This document shows positions 34,909-42,344 of a stretch of 64,000 nt of DNA, one piece after another. The DNA is taken from NCBI GenBank assembly GCA_021733925.1, contig JAIPJY010000012.1, positions 1-64,000 on the forward strand, in the 5' to 3' direction. The first letter of the stretch is position 1; the number at the start of each line of letters is the position of its first letter. The notes beneath the pieces were generated by a model. That model did no database searches and had not been told where the DNA came from. It was given only the letters and a program-made list of their open reading frames with translations. This DNA comes from Prosthecobacter sp. GTDB lineage: Bacteria; Verrucomicrobiota; Verrucomicrobiia; Verrucomicrobiales; Verrucomicrobiaceae. The translations under genes were made by a program, and so were the position numbers.

Positions 34909-36471
34909 TTACTGCTTTGGCTTGGTGAGCATTTCGAAGTCGTCGCTGCGGAAGGGTGTCACGGGCAGACCATCGGTGCTGTAGAGATTGCACACAGGAT
35001 TGTCGGACCAGGCATAGCGGACGGCCACGGGTTTGGCGACGCCCTTGGCGCTGACTTCGAGCTTGTCCTTGCCGGTGATTTTAGCCTCGGCCCAGGCCCA
35101 TTTTTTGTCTTCACCGCAGACCACAAAGCCCTTCACTTCGCTGATGTCGACGGTGCGCAGGCTGCTGCCGAAGGTGTCGAGCGTGACGAGGGCCTTGTTT
35201 CCTGTGAACTCGGCGGATTTGAACTCGGGGCTGCGATAGGGGAGCTTCATGCCGTAGTCCTTGACCAGAGCCCAGCGGGCGAGGCGCTCGGCCACGTCGC
35301 GCTTGTTTTTCGGGTGGATGTCGTTGGCTTCACCGATGTCGATGATGACGGCCTGGCCGCCGTTTTTGATGGTGGCTTCCGTTTTCGTCTGGCTCTCGCG
35401 CAGTTCGGCCCAGGAGCTGGCGGTGGCCTGTTCGGCGTCGGTTTTTTCGGCCATGAAGTCGGCGAGCTGCACCCAGTAGAAGGGGAAATCTCCCTGCTTC
35501 CATTCATTGCGCCAGTTCTGGATCATGAAGGGGAAGAGGCTGGCGTACTCGTAGGCACGGCCGGCATTGCTTTCGCCCTGATACCAGATGGCGCCTTTGA
35601 TGCCGTAGCCGATGGTGGGGAGCAAGGCACCGTTGTAGATGTTGGCAGGACGGGCATTGCCGCTGAGCCAGTTGGTCGGTGCCGAAGGTGCGCGGACGGT
35701 GAAGGGCTTGCCTGCTTTTTTCGCTTCATCCGCCTGCTTCTGCCAGTTGGCGAGATCGGAGTCGTATTTGGTCTTGGCTGCTGGGGAAGCGAGGTAGGCC
35801 TCGTTCTTCTTGGTGTTTTCCATCAGCAGCTTGAAGCGCGGGTCTTTTTCGAGTTCACCACGGTTTACCCAGGCCTCGCAGGCGCTGCCGCCCCAGGCGT
35901 TGTTGATCAGGCCCACGGGCACATCGAGCATTTTGTGAAGCACTCGGCCATAGAAATAGCCGACGGCGGTGAAGCCGCCCACTGTGGCTGGCGAGCACTC
36001 TTTCCACTCGCCCTTGAAGTCCTGCTGAGGCTCCTGCGTGCCCACGTTTGGCACGGTGATGAGGCGGATGTTGGGATATTTCGCGGTGGCGATCTCCAGA
36101 TCGGCGTCCCAGCTGCTATTCACTGACATCTGCATGTTGGACTGGCCGGAGCAGATCCACACCTCGCCGACGAGCACGTTTTTCAATTCCTTCGTGGTGC
36201 TGCCCTTGATGACCAGCGTTGCGGGGGTCGCATTCGCAGGCACGGGATCGAGCTTCACCGTCCATTTGCCATCGGCACCGGCCTTGGCGGTCTTGGTTTG
36301 ATCCCAGAATTTCACCGTCACTTCGGTGCCCGGAGCATCCCAGCCCCAGAGGGGATTGGTCTGCTTCTGCTGCAGCACCATGTTGTCGCCAATGATGGCG
36401 GGAAGTTTCAGTTCAGCGCGGGCTGTGCATGCCAGCGCGGCGAGGAGGAGGGGAAGCGAGAGGAGTCTCAT
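34909..36471 (-). CDS. Secreted sialate O-acetylesterase family protein
   Basis: 520 residues with a Sec signal (MRLLSLPLLLAALACTARA). Starts with the family hallmark LPAIIGDNMVLQQKQ, then VLVGEVWICSGQSNMQMSV, where the Ser of GQSN is the SGNH-type nucleophile, GLINNAWGGSACEAW, YGIKGAIWYQGESNAG and ANDIHPKNKRDVAERLARWA with the catalytic Asp/His region. Such enzymes remove O-acetyl groups from sialic acids or plant polysaccharides and are abundant in glycan-degrading Verrucomicrobia. Length is typical. Single gene. Confidence 0.93.
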   Translation of the reverse strand: MRLLSLPLLLAALACTARAELKLPAIIGDNMVLQQKQTNPLWGWDAPGTEVTVKFWDQTKTAKAGADGKWTVKLDPVPANATPATLVIKGSTTKELKNVLVGEVWICSGQSNMQMSVNSSWDADLEIATAKYPNIRLITVPNVGTQEPQQDFKGEWKECSPATVGGFTAVGYFYGRVLHKMLDVPVGLINNAWGGSACEAWVNRGELEKDPRFKLLMENTKKNEAYLASPAAKTKYDSDLANWQKQADEAKKAGKPFTVRAPSAPTNWLSGNARPANIYNGALLPTIGYGIKGAIWYQGESNAGRAYEYASLFPFMIQNWRNEWKQGDFPFYWVQLADFMAEKTDAEQATASSWAELRESQTKTEATIKNGGQAVIIDIGEANDIHPKNKRDVAERLARWALVKDYGMKLPYRSPEFKSAEFTGNKALVTLDTFGSSLRTVDISEVKGFVVCGEDKKWAWAEAKITGKDKLEVSAKGVAKPVAVRYAWSDNPVCNLYSTDGLPVTPFRSDDFEMLTKPKQ

Positions 36472-36638
36472 GGATGGGTAAAAAACAGGAGGAAGGAAAC
36501 GCAGCCGAGAGCGGGCTTTTCAAAATCTTTTCACTCGAAGACCCGACAGCAGCAGAGGCAGAACAAGTCAGCGCTTGAAACCAGGGCAGTCCCATCCCAT
36601 TGGCAGATCACAGGCCGTCATGTGCGGCCTCATGACTG

Positions 36639-37334
36639 ATGATTGAAATGGATTCCAGAGAACAAGGCGGCCTCATCGCGAAGAGTGTCAGCAGGCCCGT
36701 GAAAACGGGTCATGGCATCAAGATCGGCATCTTTGCGGGCATTCATGGGGATGAGGAGGCGGGCACGCTTGCCACCCATGAGCTCATTGCCTGGGCTGAG
36801 GAGAGGCCGGAGGAACTGCATGACTACGAGCTGCATTTCTTTCCGATCTGCAATCCCACGGGCCGAACGCTTGGCACACGTCACAGTCATAGCGGCCTCG
36901 ATTTGAACCGCGAGTTCTGGCGCGGCTCCACCGAGCCCGAAGTCGTCTATCTGGAAGGGGAGCTGCGCTGCGAAAGCTATGACGGCATCATCTCGCTGCA
37001 TTCCGATGACACCTCCGACGGCTGCTATGGCTTTGTCAGAGGCGCATTGCTTAGCGAGCATCTGCTGGAACCCGCGCTCCAAGCATCGAGTGATTTCTTG
37101 CCACGCAATGAAGCGCCCATCATTGACGGCTTTCCCGCTTCACGTGGCATCATCAAGGAAGGCTACCTCGGCATCCTCAGCGCGCCGCCGGAACAGCGGC
37201 CGCATGCGCTGGAGATCGTGTTTGAGACGCCGGCGCTGGCGCCGATGGACGCGCAGGTGCAGGCGACGGTGGCGGCGGTGAAGAGGATTTTGGCGGAGTA
37301 TCGGGAGTTGCAGGCGTATGCGGCGAACTTGTAG
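36639..37334 (+). CDS. Succinylglutamate desuccinylase/aspartoacylase-type zinc hydrolase (M14 fold)
   Basis: 231 residues. Zinc-site motif GIHGDEEAG (H36 and E39), the substrate-binding LDLNREFWRGS, and a third His ligand in IISLHSDDTSD (H121). This matches the AstE/AspA family of zinc deacylases, which cleave N-acyl amino acids or similar amides. The family member's true substrate cannot be told; there are no arginine-catabolism genes nearby. A second Met (codon 4) could also be the start. No operon partners. The 168-bp spacer upstream shows nothing recognisable. Confidence 0.82.
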   Translation: MIEMDSREQGGLIAKSVSRPVKTGHGIKIGIFAGIHGDEEAGTLATHELIAWAEERPEELHDYELHFFPICNPTGRTLGTRHSHSGLDLNREFWRGSTEPEVVYLEGELRCESYDGIISLHSDDTSDGCYGFVRGALLSEHLLEPALQASSDFLPRNEAPIIDGFPASRGIIKEGYLGILSAPPEQRPHALEIVFETPALAPMDAQVQATVAAVKRILAEYRELQAYAANL

Positions 37335-37444
37335 CGATCTTCGCCCAATCCTTGTTCACGAGTTGTTTCTGGACTCAGCGAGAGCTCCAACAGAAAAGTG
37401 ACAAACGTTCCCAAACGGGCATTTTAGGCCTCTAGACACGTCTC

Positions 37445-37987
37445 ATGGAACCGCAGCCAATAACCTTTTCTTCCACTATCAGCTTTTGGACCCACTATCG
37501 CGCGACCCGTGCGATCGTGAACCGTTTATTGAGCACCTACATTGCATGGGGCTTTTTCGTCGGCGTTCCGTTACTGCTCGTTATCGTCATGCTTTGTCTC
37601 GGTCAGGATATTTTCGCTCCGGGCGCTTATGGATTGCCCACTTGGGCCATCCCGGTGGGTGGCTTGCTGTTTATGCTCGTCTTCAAGCCTTTGATACAGT
37701 GTCTTAACATCTCAAGCATGCGTCGCCGTAATCCCTCAATCAGCGGCGTCCAGACTTATACAATCACTTCCGCCGGTTACACTATTAAGGGAAGCTTGTT
37801 TGATACGACACTCAAATGGGATGCGTTCCACAAGGCAATCGAGACGAAGGAGTTTATCTTGCTCTATGTCTCCACTCGTTGGGCGCACTTCATCCCGAAG
37901 GCAGCAACTACAGCATCAGACCTCCAGGCAATCCGAACGATTATACGTGAAAAACTCGGTTCCAAAGCTAAACTCCAAGTGGCTTAA
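37445..37987 (+). CDS. YcxB-like membrane protein
   Basis: 180 residues: two membrane helices (about 30-55 and 65-85), then a C-terminal soluble module YTITSAGYTIKGSLFDTTLKWDAFHKAIETKEFILLYVSTRWAHFIPKA that matches the YcxB-type (PF14317-like) pattern of a strand pair followed by W..f.k..et...f.l. Function unknown in the family. The gene is visibly poorer in GC than its neighbours and is followed directly by repeat copy 5, whose left inverted repeat begins one base after the TAA, suggesting a recently acquired patch. Confidence 0.7.
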   Translation: MEPQPITFSSTISFWTHYRATRAIVNRLLSTYIAWGFFVGVPLLLVIVMLCLGQDIFAPGAYGLPTWAIPVGGLLFMLVFKPLIQCLNISSMRRRNPSISGVQTYTITSAGYTIKGSLFDTTLKWDAFHKAIETKEFILLYVSTRWAHFIPKAATTASDLQAIRTIIREKLGSKAKLQVA

Positions 37988-38296
37988 TTCTACTTTGGTA
38001 AGTTATCGGGGTTTGGGCGCTGGCGGTACGCTCTGAACGCGGCGGAGCTTCTTGCAAACGCTGCTGGTGGGCGTAGTGCGTAGCGAAGGCACTGGGTTTG
38101 CTTCCCGGTGATTGACATCCAGTACCAGGGTAGCCTCGCTGAGGCTCGGCAACCCTTCGCTATGATACGCAGTCCCGTTGGGACTGGTGTAAAGCGGAGT
38201 GGGATGACGCAAGACAACGGCAACCAGCCAAGGACATTCCACGGCGTAAGATGTGATGCCGCAGGAAAGACCTCCCTATGACTTACCAAAGTAGAA
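37988..38296 (+). mobile_element. Interspersed element, copy 5, bounded by a different 16-bp inverted repeat
   Basis: The core (about 38004-38240) aligns with the other copies: GGTTTGGGCGC, GGCGGAGCTTCTTGCAAACG, CCAGTACCAGGGTAGCCTCG, stem-loop 1 (38132-38146), stem-loop 2 CAGTCCC-GTT-GGGACTG (38170-38186). Its ends are TTCTACTTTGGTAAGT (37988-38003) and ACTTACCAAAGTAGAA (38281-38296), a perfect 16-bp inverted repeat unrelated to the ATGAATGGC... ends of copies 3 and 4 apart from the inner TAAG. No clear target duplication. The right end lies 16 bases from the stop of the aminotransferase gene. Confidence 0.8.
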
Positions 38297-38312
38297 CTAA
38301 CACTCGTTAAAG

Positions 38313-39470
38313 TTACCTTCCCTGCCTCACTCTCAATAACTTCTCCCCAGCCGCGTTCAGCGTCTCCACCTGCTTCGCGTAGTGAAAGCGGATGAAGCGG
38401 TGTTCGGGTTCGCGGAAGAAGCTGGAGCCAGGGACGCCGGCAACGCCGACTTCGCGCACGAACCATTCGGCGGCTTCGGTGTCGGTGGCGAAGCCGAGGG
38501 ATGAGATGTCCATGAGGACGTAGTACGCGCCGTGGGGTTCGGTGAACGGGAGGCCGGTGGCGCGGAGGTGATTGAGGAAGATGTCTCGCTTCTCGGTGTA
38601 GAGATCGCGCAGGCCATGGTAGTAGCTGTCCGGGAGTTCGAGTCCGGCGACGGCGGCCTCTTGAAGTGGCGCGGCGGCACCGACGGTGAGGAAGTCATGC
38701 ACTTTGCGCGCCTGCGCGATGATGTGCGGGGCGGCCTGCACGTAGCCGAGGCGCCAGCCGGTGATGGAGTAGGTTTTGGAGAGTGAATTGCACACGATCA
38801 CGCGCTCCACAGCGCCGGGAAGGGAGTGCATGTAGACGTGTTCGTGCGGGGCATAGACGATGTGCTCGTAGGGCTCGTCGGTGATGACGAAGGCATCGTG
38901 CTTTTCGGCGAGATCGAGGATCATCTGCAGCTCGGCACGGGTGAAGACCTTGCCGGTGGGATTGGAGGGATTGCAGACGATGATGGCCTTGGCACCCTGC
39001 GCAAAGGCGCGGGCGAGTTCATCGGGATCAAAGCCGAACTGTGGCGGACGCAGGGGGACGTAGATGGGCTCGGCACCGGAGAGGATGGCGTCTGCGGCGT
39101 AGTTTTCGTAGAAGGGTGAGAAGACGATGACTTTGTCCCCGGGCTCGCAGCAGGTCATCATGGCGCACATCATGGCCTCGGTGCTGCCGCAGGTGACAAC
39201 GAGGTTTTGATCGGGATCGACGGAGGTGCCGGAGAAATGGGTAATCTTTTTGGCGAGCGCCTGGCGGAAGCGCGGGGCGCCCCAGGTCACCGCATACTGA
39301 TGGAAGGGGCCGCGGGTAGCGCGCTCCAGCGCGGCGAGGAGTTCCTCAGGTGGATTGAAGTCGGGAAAGCCCTGGGAAAGATTGATCGCGCCGTGCTGAT
39401 TGGAGAGGCGCGTCATTCCGCGAATGACGGATTCGGTGAAGGCGTGGAGGCGGCGGGAAGTTGCAGGCAT
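38313..39470 (-). CDS. Class I pyridoxal-phosphate aminotransferase
   Basis: 385 residues of the aspartate-aminotransferase fold: INLSQGFPDFNPPEEL, YAVTWGAPRFRQAL, GSTEAMMCAMM, IIVCNPSNPTGKVFT, ITDEPYEHIVY, the PLP Schiff-base Lys in CNSLSKTYSITGWRLGY and the C-terminal Arg in HRFIRFHYA. It resembles the kynurenine/methionine aminotransferase-like subgroup (SQGFPDF), but the substrate is uncertain. Start is the ATG giving MPATSRRLHAF; the longer frame overlaps the divergent AlkD-like gene. The two genes share a 70-bp divergent promoter region. Confidence 0.92.
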   Translation of the reverse strand: MPATSRRLHAFTESVIRGMTRLSNQHGAINLSQGFPDFNPPEELLAALERATRGPFHQYAVTWGAPRFRQALAKKITHFSGTSVDPDQNLVVTCGSTEAMMCAMMTCCEPGDKVIVFSPFYENYAADAILSGAEPIYVPLRPPQFGFDPDELARAFAQGAKAIIVCNPSNPTGKVFTRAELQMILDLAEKHDAFVITDEPYEHIVYAPHEHVYMHSLPGAVERVIVCNSLSKTYSITGWRLGYVQAAPHIIAQARKVHDFLTVGAAAPLQEAAVAGLELPDSYYHGLRDLYTEKRDIFLNHLRATGLPFTEPHGAYYVLMDISSLGFATDTEAAEWFVREVGVAGVPGSSFFREPEHRFIRFHYAKQVETLNAAGEKLLRVRQGR

Positions 39471-39540
39471 CCTTGCGATTTGGGCGAGAAGCCGCCAACG
39501 TGCAACCAACCAATCTGCCCCACATGCTGCGCCGCTGATC

Positions 39541-40638
39541 ATGCCTCCTGAACCTTCCCCTCCGCCACAGCTCAAGGAATGGTTTGATGCCGCCCGCCAT
39601 CGGGCCATCGCCAAGGATCTCGCCAGCATCGCGCCCAAGTTTCGTACCAATGACTTCATGCAGTCCGTGCTGGATGGACTGGAAGGCCGCAGCCTCATGC
39701 AGCGAGTGCATCAGTGTGCGCTGGCCGCGGATGCCGCGCTGCCGGGGACGTATCAGCAAAAAGTTCGCGTCCTGCAAAAGCTCGCGCCGCGCATCGGGCA
39801 TGAGTTTGTGACGATTTTCCTTGGCGATTTCGTGGCGACCTTCGGTCTGGATGACTTTGATTTTTCGATGGAGGCGCTGCGATTTTTCACGGTCTTTGGC
39901 TCGGCGGAGTTTGCGGTGCGGCCGTTCATCGTGGCGGATCAAAAACGGGCGTTGCAGACGATGCTAGGATGGTCCGCTGACCCAGATGAGAAGGTGCGAC
40001 GACTGGCGAGCGAGGGTTCGCGTCCGCGACTGCCCTGGGGCATGCGTTTGCAGACACTGGTGCGTGACCCGGAACCCACGGCGAAGATTCTGGAGGCACT
40101 GAAGGATGATGCGTCTCTGTTCGTGCGCCGCTCGGTGGCGAATCATCTCAATGACATCACGAAGGATCATCACGACTATGTTTTGCAGCGGCTCGAAGCC
40201 TGGGATCTCGAACGCGAGCACCTGCGATGGATCGCCAAGCATGCCTGCCGGACGTTGATCAAGCGCGGGCATCCGGGTGCGCTGAAGCTCTTTGGGTTTG
40301 GCCGGAAGGCGGAGGTCAGGGCGAAGCTGGATGCGTCACCTTCACGTCTGGATCTTGGACAGCGACTCACTTTGACTGCGGCGCTCGCTTCCACCTCGAG
40401 CCGTTCGCAGCGTCTCGCGATCGACTACGTGGTGCATTACGTCAAAGCCAGCGGGGGCAGTGCGGAGAAGGTCTTCAAGTGGACGGAGATCGACCTGCCG
40501 GCGCATGCTGAAATCGAGCTCGTGAAATCGCAGGTCGTGCGGGATTTCACCACACGCAAACACTACGCAGGCAGGCACCGAGTGGAGTTGCAGATCAATG
40601 GCCAGCGGGTGGCGGAGACGATGTTTGATCTGCGCTAA
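39541..40638 (+). CDS. DNA alkylation repair (AlkD-like, HEAT-repeat) protein
   Basis: 365 residues, alpha-helical, with HEAT-like units characteristic of the AlkD family of alkylpurine DNA glycosylases: RAIAKDLASIAPKF, SAEFAVRPFIVADQKRALQTM, DEKVRRLASEGSRPRLPWGM, RDPEPTAKILEALKDD, SLFVRRSVANHLNDITKDH. The RLASEG.RPRLPWG block is the most diagnostic. The C-terminal ~100 residues form a beta extension (HAEIELVKSQVVRDFTTRK) found in the longer family members. Base-excision activity is inferred from family only. ATG at 39541 chosen; upstream sequence lies in the aminotransferase promoter. Confidence 0.85.
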   Translation: MPPEPSPPPQLKEWFDAARHRAIAKDLASIAPKFRTNDFMQSVLDGLEGRSLMQRVHQCALAADAALPGTYQQKVRVLQKLAPRIGHEFVTIFLGDFVATFGLDDFDFSMEALRFFTVFGSAEFAVRPFIVADQKRALQTMLGWSADPDEKVRRLASEGSRPRLPWGMRLQTLVRDPEPTAKILEALKDDASLFVRRSVANHLNDITKDHHDYVLQRLEAWDLEREHLRWIAKHACRTLIKRGHPGALKLFGFGRKAEVRAKLDASPSRLDLGQRLTLTAALASTSSRSQRLAIDYVVHYVKASGGSAEKVFKWTEIDLPAHAEIELVKSQVVRDFTTRKHYAGRHRVELQINGQRVAETMFDLR

Positions 40639-40670
40639 AAAAAACCGCCACCGGATCAAACCGGTGGCGG
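40637..40670 (-). terminator. Rho-independent terminator of the small cytochrome gene
   Basis: 10-bp perfect stem CCGCCACCGG / CCGGTGGCGG (40645-40654 with 40661-40670) followed on the minus strand by eight T residues, which begin inside the AlkD-like stop region. The plus-strand side lacks a T tract, so it serves the minus-strand gene. Confidence 0.85.
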
Positions 40671-40696
40671 ATGGTGTGGAGAATGGGTGGAAGGAA

Positions 40697-41272
40697 TTAC
40701 TTCGTGGCCGTCTTTGCCTGTTCCTGGCTCTCTGGTGAGAGGCGTGCAAGCGGCACGATATGCGTGACGCCAGTGGCTTGAATTTTAAGCAGCACGCCAT
40801 CGCCTTCCAAGCCCATGAACTGTGCTTCGATGACCTTGCCGTCACTGCTGGTCCATTTCTGGACGCCGCCAGCCGCAGCGGGGAGCATGGCTGCAGCAGG
40901 TGCTGGTGCGGGCGCTGCACCACCGCCGGTGAGGCTGGCGCCTTCGTTGATCCAGGCTTTGAAGATCTCGACTTCCTCATCGGTCAGCCTGTTCTTGCCT
41001 TCAGGGGGCATGACATCCGAGTCATCCTTGTCCAGGGTGCAGTTGACCCACATGGTGCTCTTGGCAGCTTCGCCCGGGATGATGTTTTTACCGGGACCGA
41101 TTTGCTTGGGAAGTTCGGCATCATCGAGCGCGAGCTTGCCTTTGACCTTCTTCGTGGTGCTGTGACAGGCGAAGCATTTGAGGCGGAAGATCGGGGCGAT
41201 CTGTGTTTTGAAATCAACCGCCGAAGCGGTGGTGGCGGTCAGTACAAGGGCGAAGAGGAGGCGGAATTTCAT
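40697..41272 (-). CDS. Planctomycete-type cytochrome c domain protein with SHD1-like C-terminus
   Basis: 191 residues with signal MKFRLLFALVLTATTASA. A single c-type haem motif CFACH lies at about residues 31-35 in FKTQIAPIFRLKCFACHSTT, followed by the family pattern KVKGKLALDDAE, PGKNIIPGEAAKSTMW, VMPPEGKNRLTDEEVEIFKAWINEGA. An Ala/Pro-rich linker leads to a C-terminal SHD1-like module (WTSSDGKVIEAQFMGLEGD ... VPLARLSPESQEQA). Probably periplasmic electron transfer; no partner gene is adjacent. Own terminator downstream. Confidence 0.85.
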   Translation of the reverse strand: MKFRLLFALVLTATTASAVDFKTQIAPIFRLKCFACHSTTKKVKGKLALDDAELPKQIGPGKNIIPGEAAKSTMWVNCTLDKDDSDVMPPEGKNRLTDEEVEIFKAWINEGASLTGGGAAPAPAPAAAMLPAAAGGVQKWTSSDGKVIEAQFMGLEGDGVLLKIQATGVTHIVPLARLSPESQEQAKTATK

Positions 41273-41338
41273 GATTGAAAGCGACATGGAACGATCAAAC
41301 GGGCGGTTTGCCTAGATTATTTAAAGGATTCCGTTCAT

Positions 41339-42208
41339 TCAGCGAGCGGCGGGGTCGAGCTCACGCAGCTGTTGCAGCGTGGCCAGAATGGAGTTGCGGT
41401 GGGATTGCAGGCGGCTGATGCCCAGCACGGCGCGGCTGCCGGAAAGGGTGTTGAGCAGCGGGCTGGCCTCCGGCTGAGCGGAATTCCACTCCCCGCCGCG
41501 AAGGGCGGCGGGGTTCTTGGAGGCGAGCGCCTGATACTCCGTGTTCAAGGCCTGCCGCTGTGAGGCAAGCTGGGTGCGCAGCACCTCCACCACGTTGCGG
41601 GCCGGCATGGCTGCTGCCGGGGCAGGAGTCTGGGGTGGACTGGCTTGCTCGCGGGCCTGCCGGGCCTGCATCTCCCGGGCTTGGACCAGCAGATTCTCCC
41701 GCGACTTTTCCAGGGCTTCCAGCGGGTCGTAGCAGGCCTCCCAGCGCAGATCGGGCGTGGTTTTCGCCAAGGCGACTTTGACGACACCGTCGGCATGGCG
41801 GATCGAGAGATCCTCGGCACTGACCGCGGTGATCTCCGCGTCGCGCAGCACTTTGCCATCCTCCAGATTCAGCATGGGAAACTTCTTTCCCACCATGGCG
41901 CTGCGGCGCTGGGTGCGGAACTGATCAAACTGGGATTTCAAGGCCTTGAACTCAGTCTGTGACTGCGTGAGCTCCAGCTGGGTCTTCTCCAGCTGTGCCT
42001 GTACCGACGCAAATTGCTGCATCTGTACCTGCAGCGTGGACAAATCCGCTTGTGATTGAACCAGGAGATGGTTGGTCTCATCGACGCGCGTCTGCAGAGT
42101 CTGGTTCTCGATCTGCAGGGCATCGTACTCGCTTTTTTTGACACAGCCGCCCAGCAGCAGCAGCATTGCGGCTGTCACTGGAAGAGTGCGTGTAGGATGT
42201 CTGCCCAT
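41339..42208 (-). CDS. Coiled-coil lipoprotein
   Basis: 289 residues. N-terminal lipoprotein signal with lipobox LLGGC (Cys about residue 22), then a long heptad-rich coiled coil (about 25-100; ALQIENQTLQTRVDETNHLL, QAQLEKTQLELTQSQTEFKA), a small beta-like section (PMLNLEDGKVLRDAEITAVS), a Pro/Ala-rich linker and a second helical region. Predicted to be lipid-anchored and to reach across the periplasm. No known family recognised. Start is the ATG encoding MGRHPTRTLP; the frame upstream is open but lacks a signal. Confidence 0.75.
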   Translation of the reverse strand: MGRHPTRTLPVTAAMLLLLGGCVKKSEYDALQIENQTLQTRVDETNHLLVQSQADLSTLQVQMQQFASVQAQLEKTQLELTQSQTEFKALKSQFDQFRTQRRSAMVGKKFPMLNLEDGKVLRDAEITAVSAEDLSIRHADGVVKVALAKTTPDLRWEACYDPLEALEKSRENLLVQAREMQARQAREQASPPQTPAPAAAMPARNVVEVLRTQLASQRQALNTEYQALASKNPAALRGGEWNSAQPEASPLLNTLSGSRAVLGISRLQSHRNSILATLQQLRELDPAAR

Positions 42209-42344
42209 TCCAAAAAGAATGTAATCCCTTTCATGCCGTTTTGTCACGCCTCCCGTTCCATGATTTCCAGAATGTCGCCCCTGCCTCAAGCACTTGCATT
42301 CAAGCCATCCTAGCCGACACTGCTAGCCCCCCAAACCATACTTT

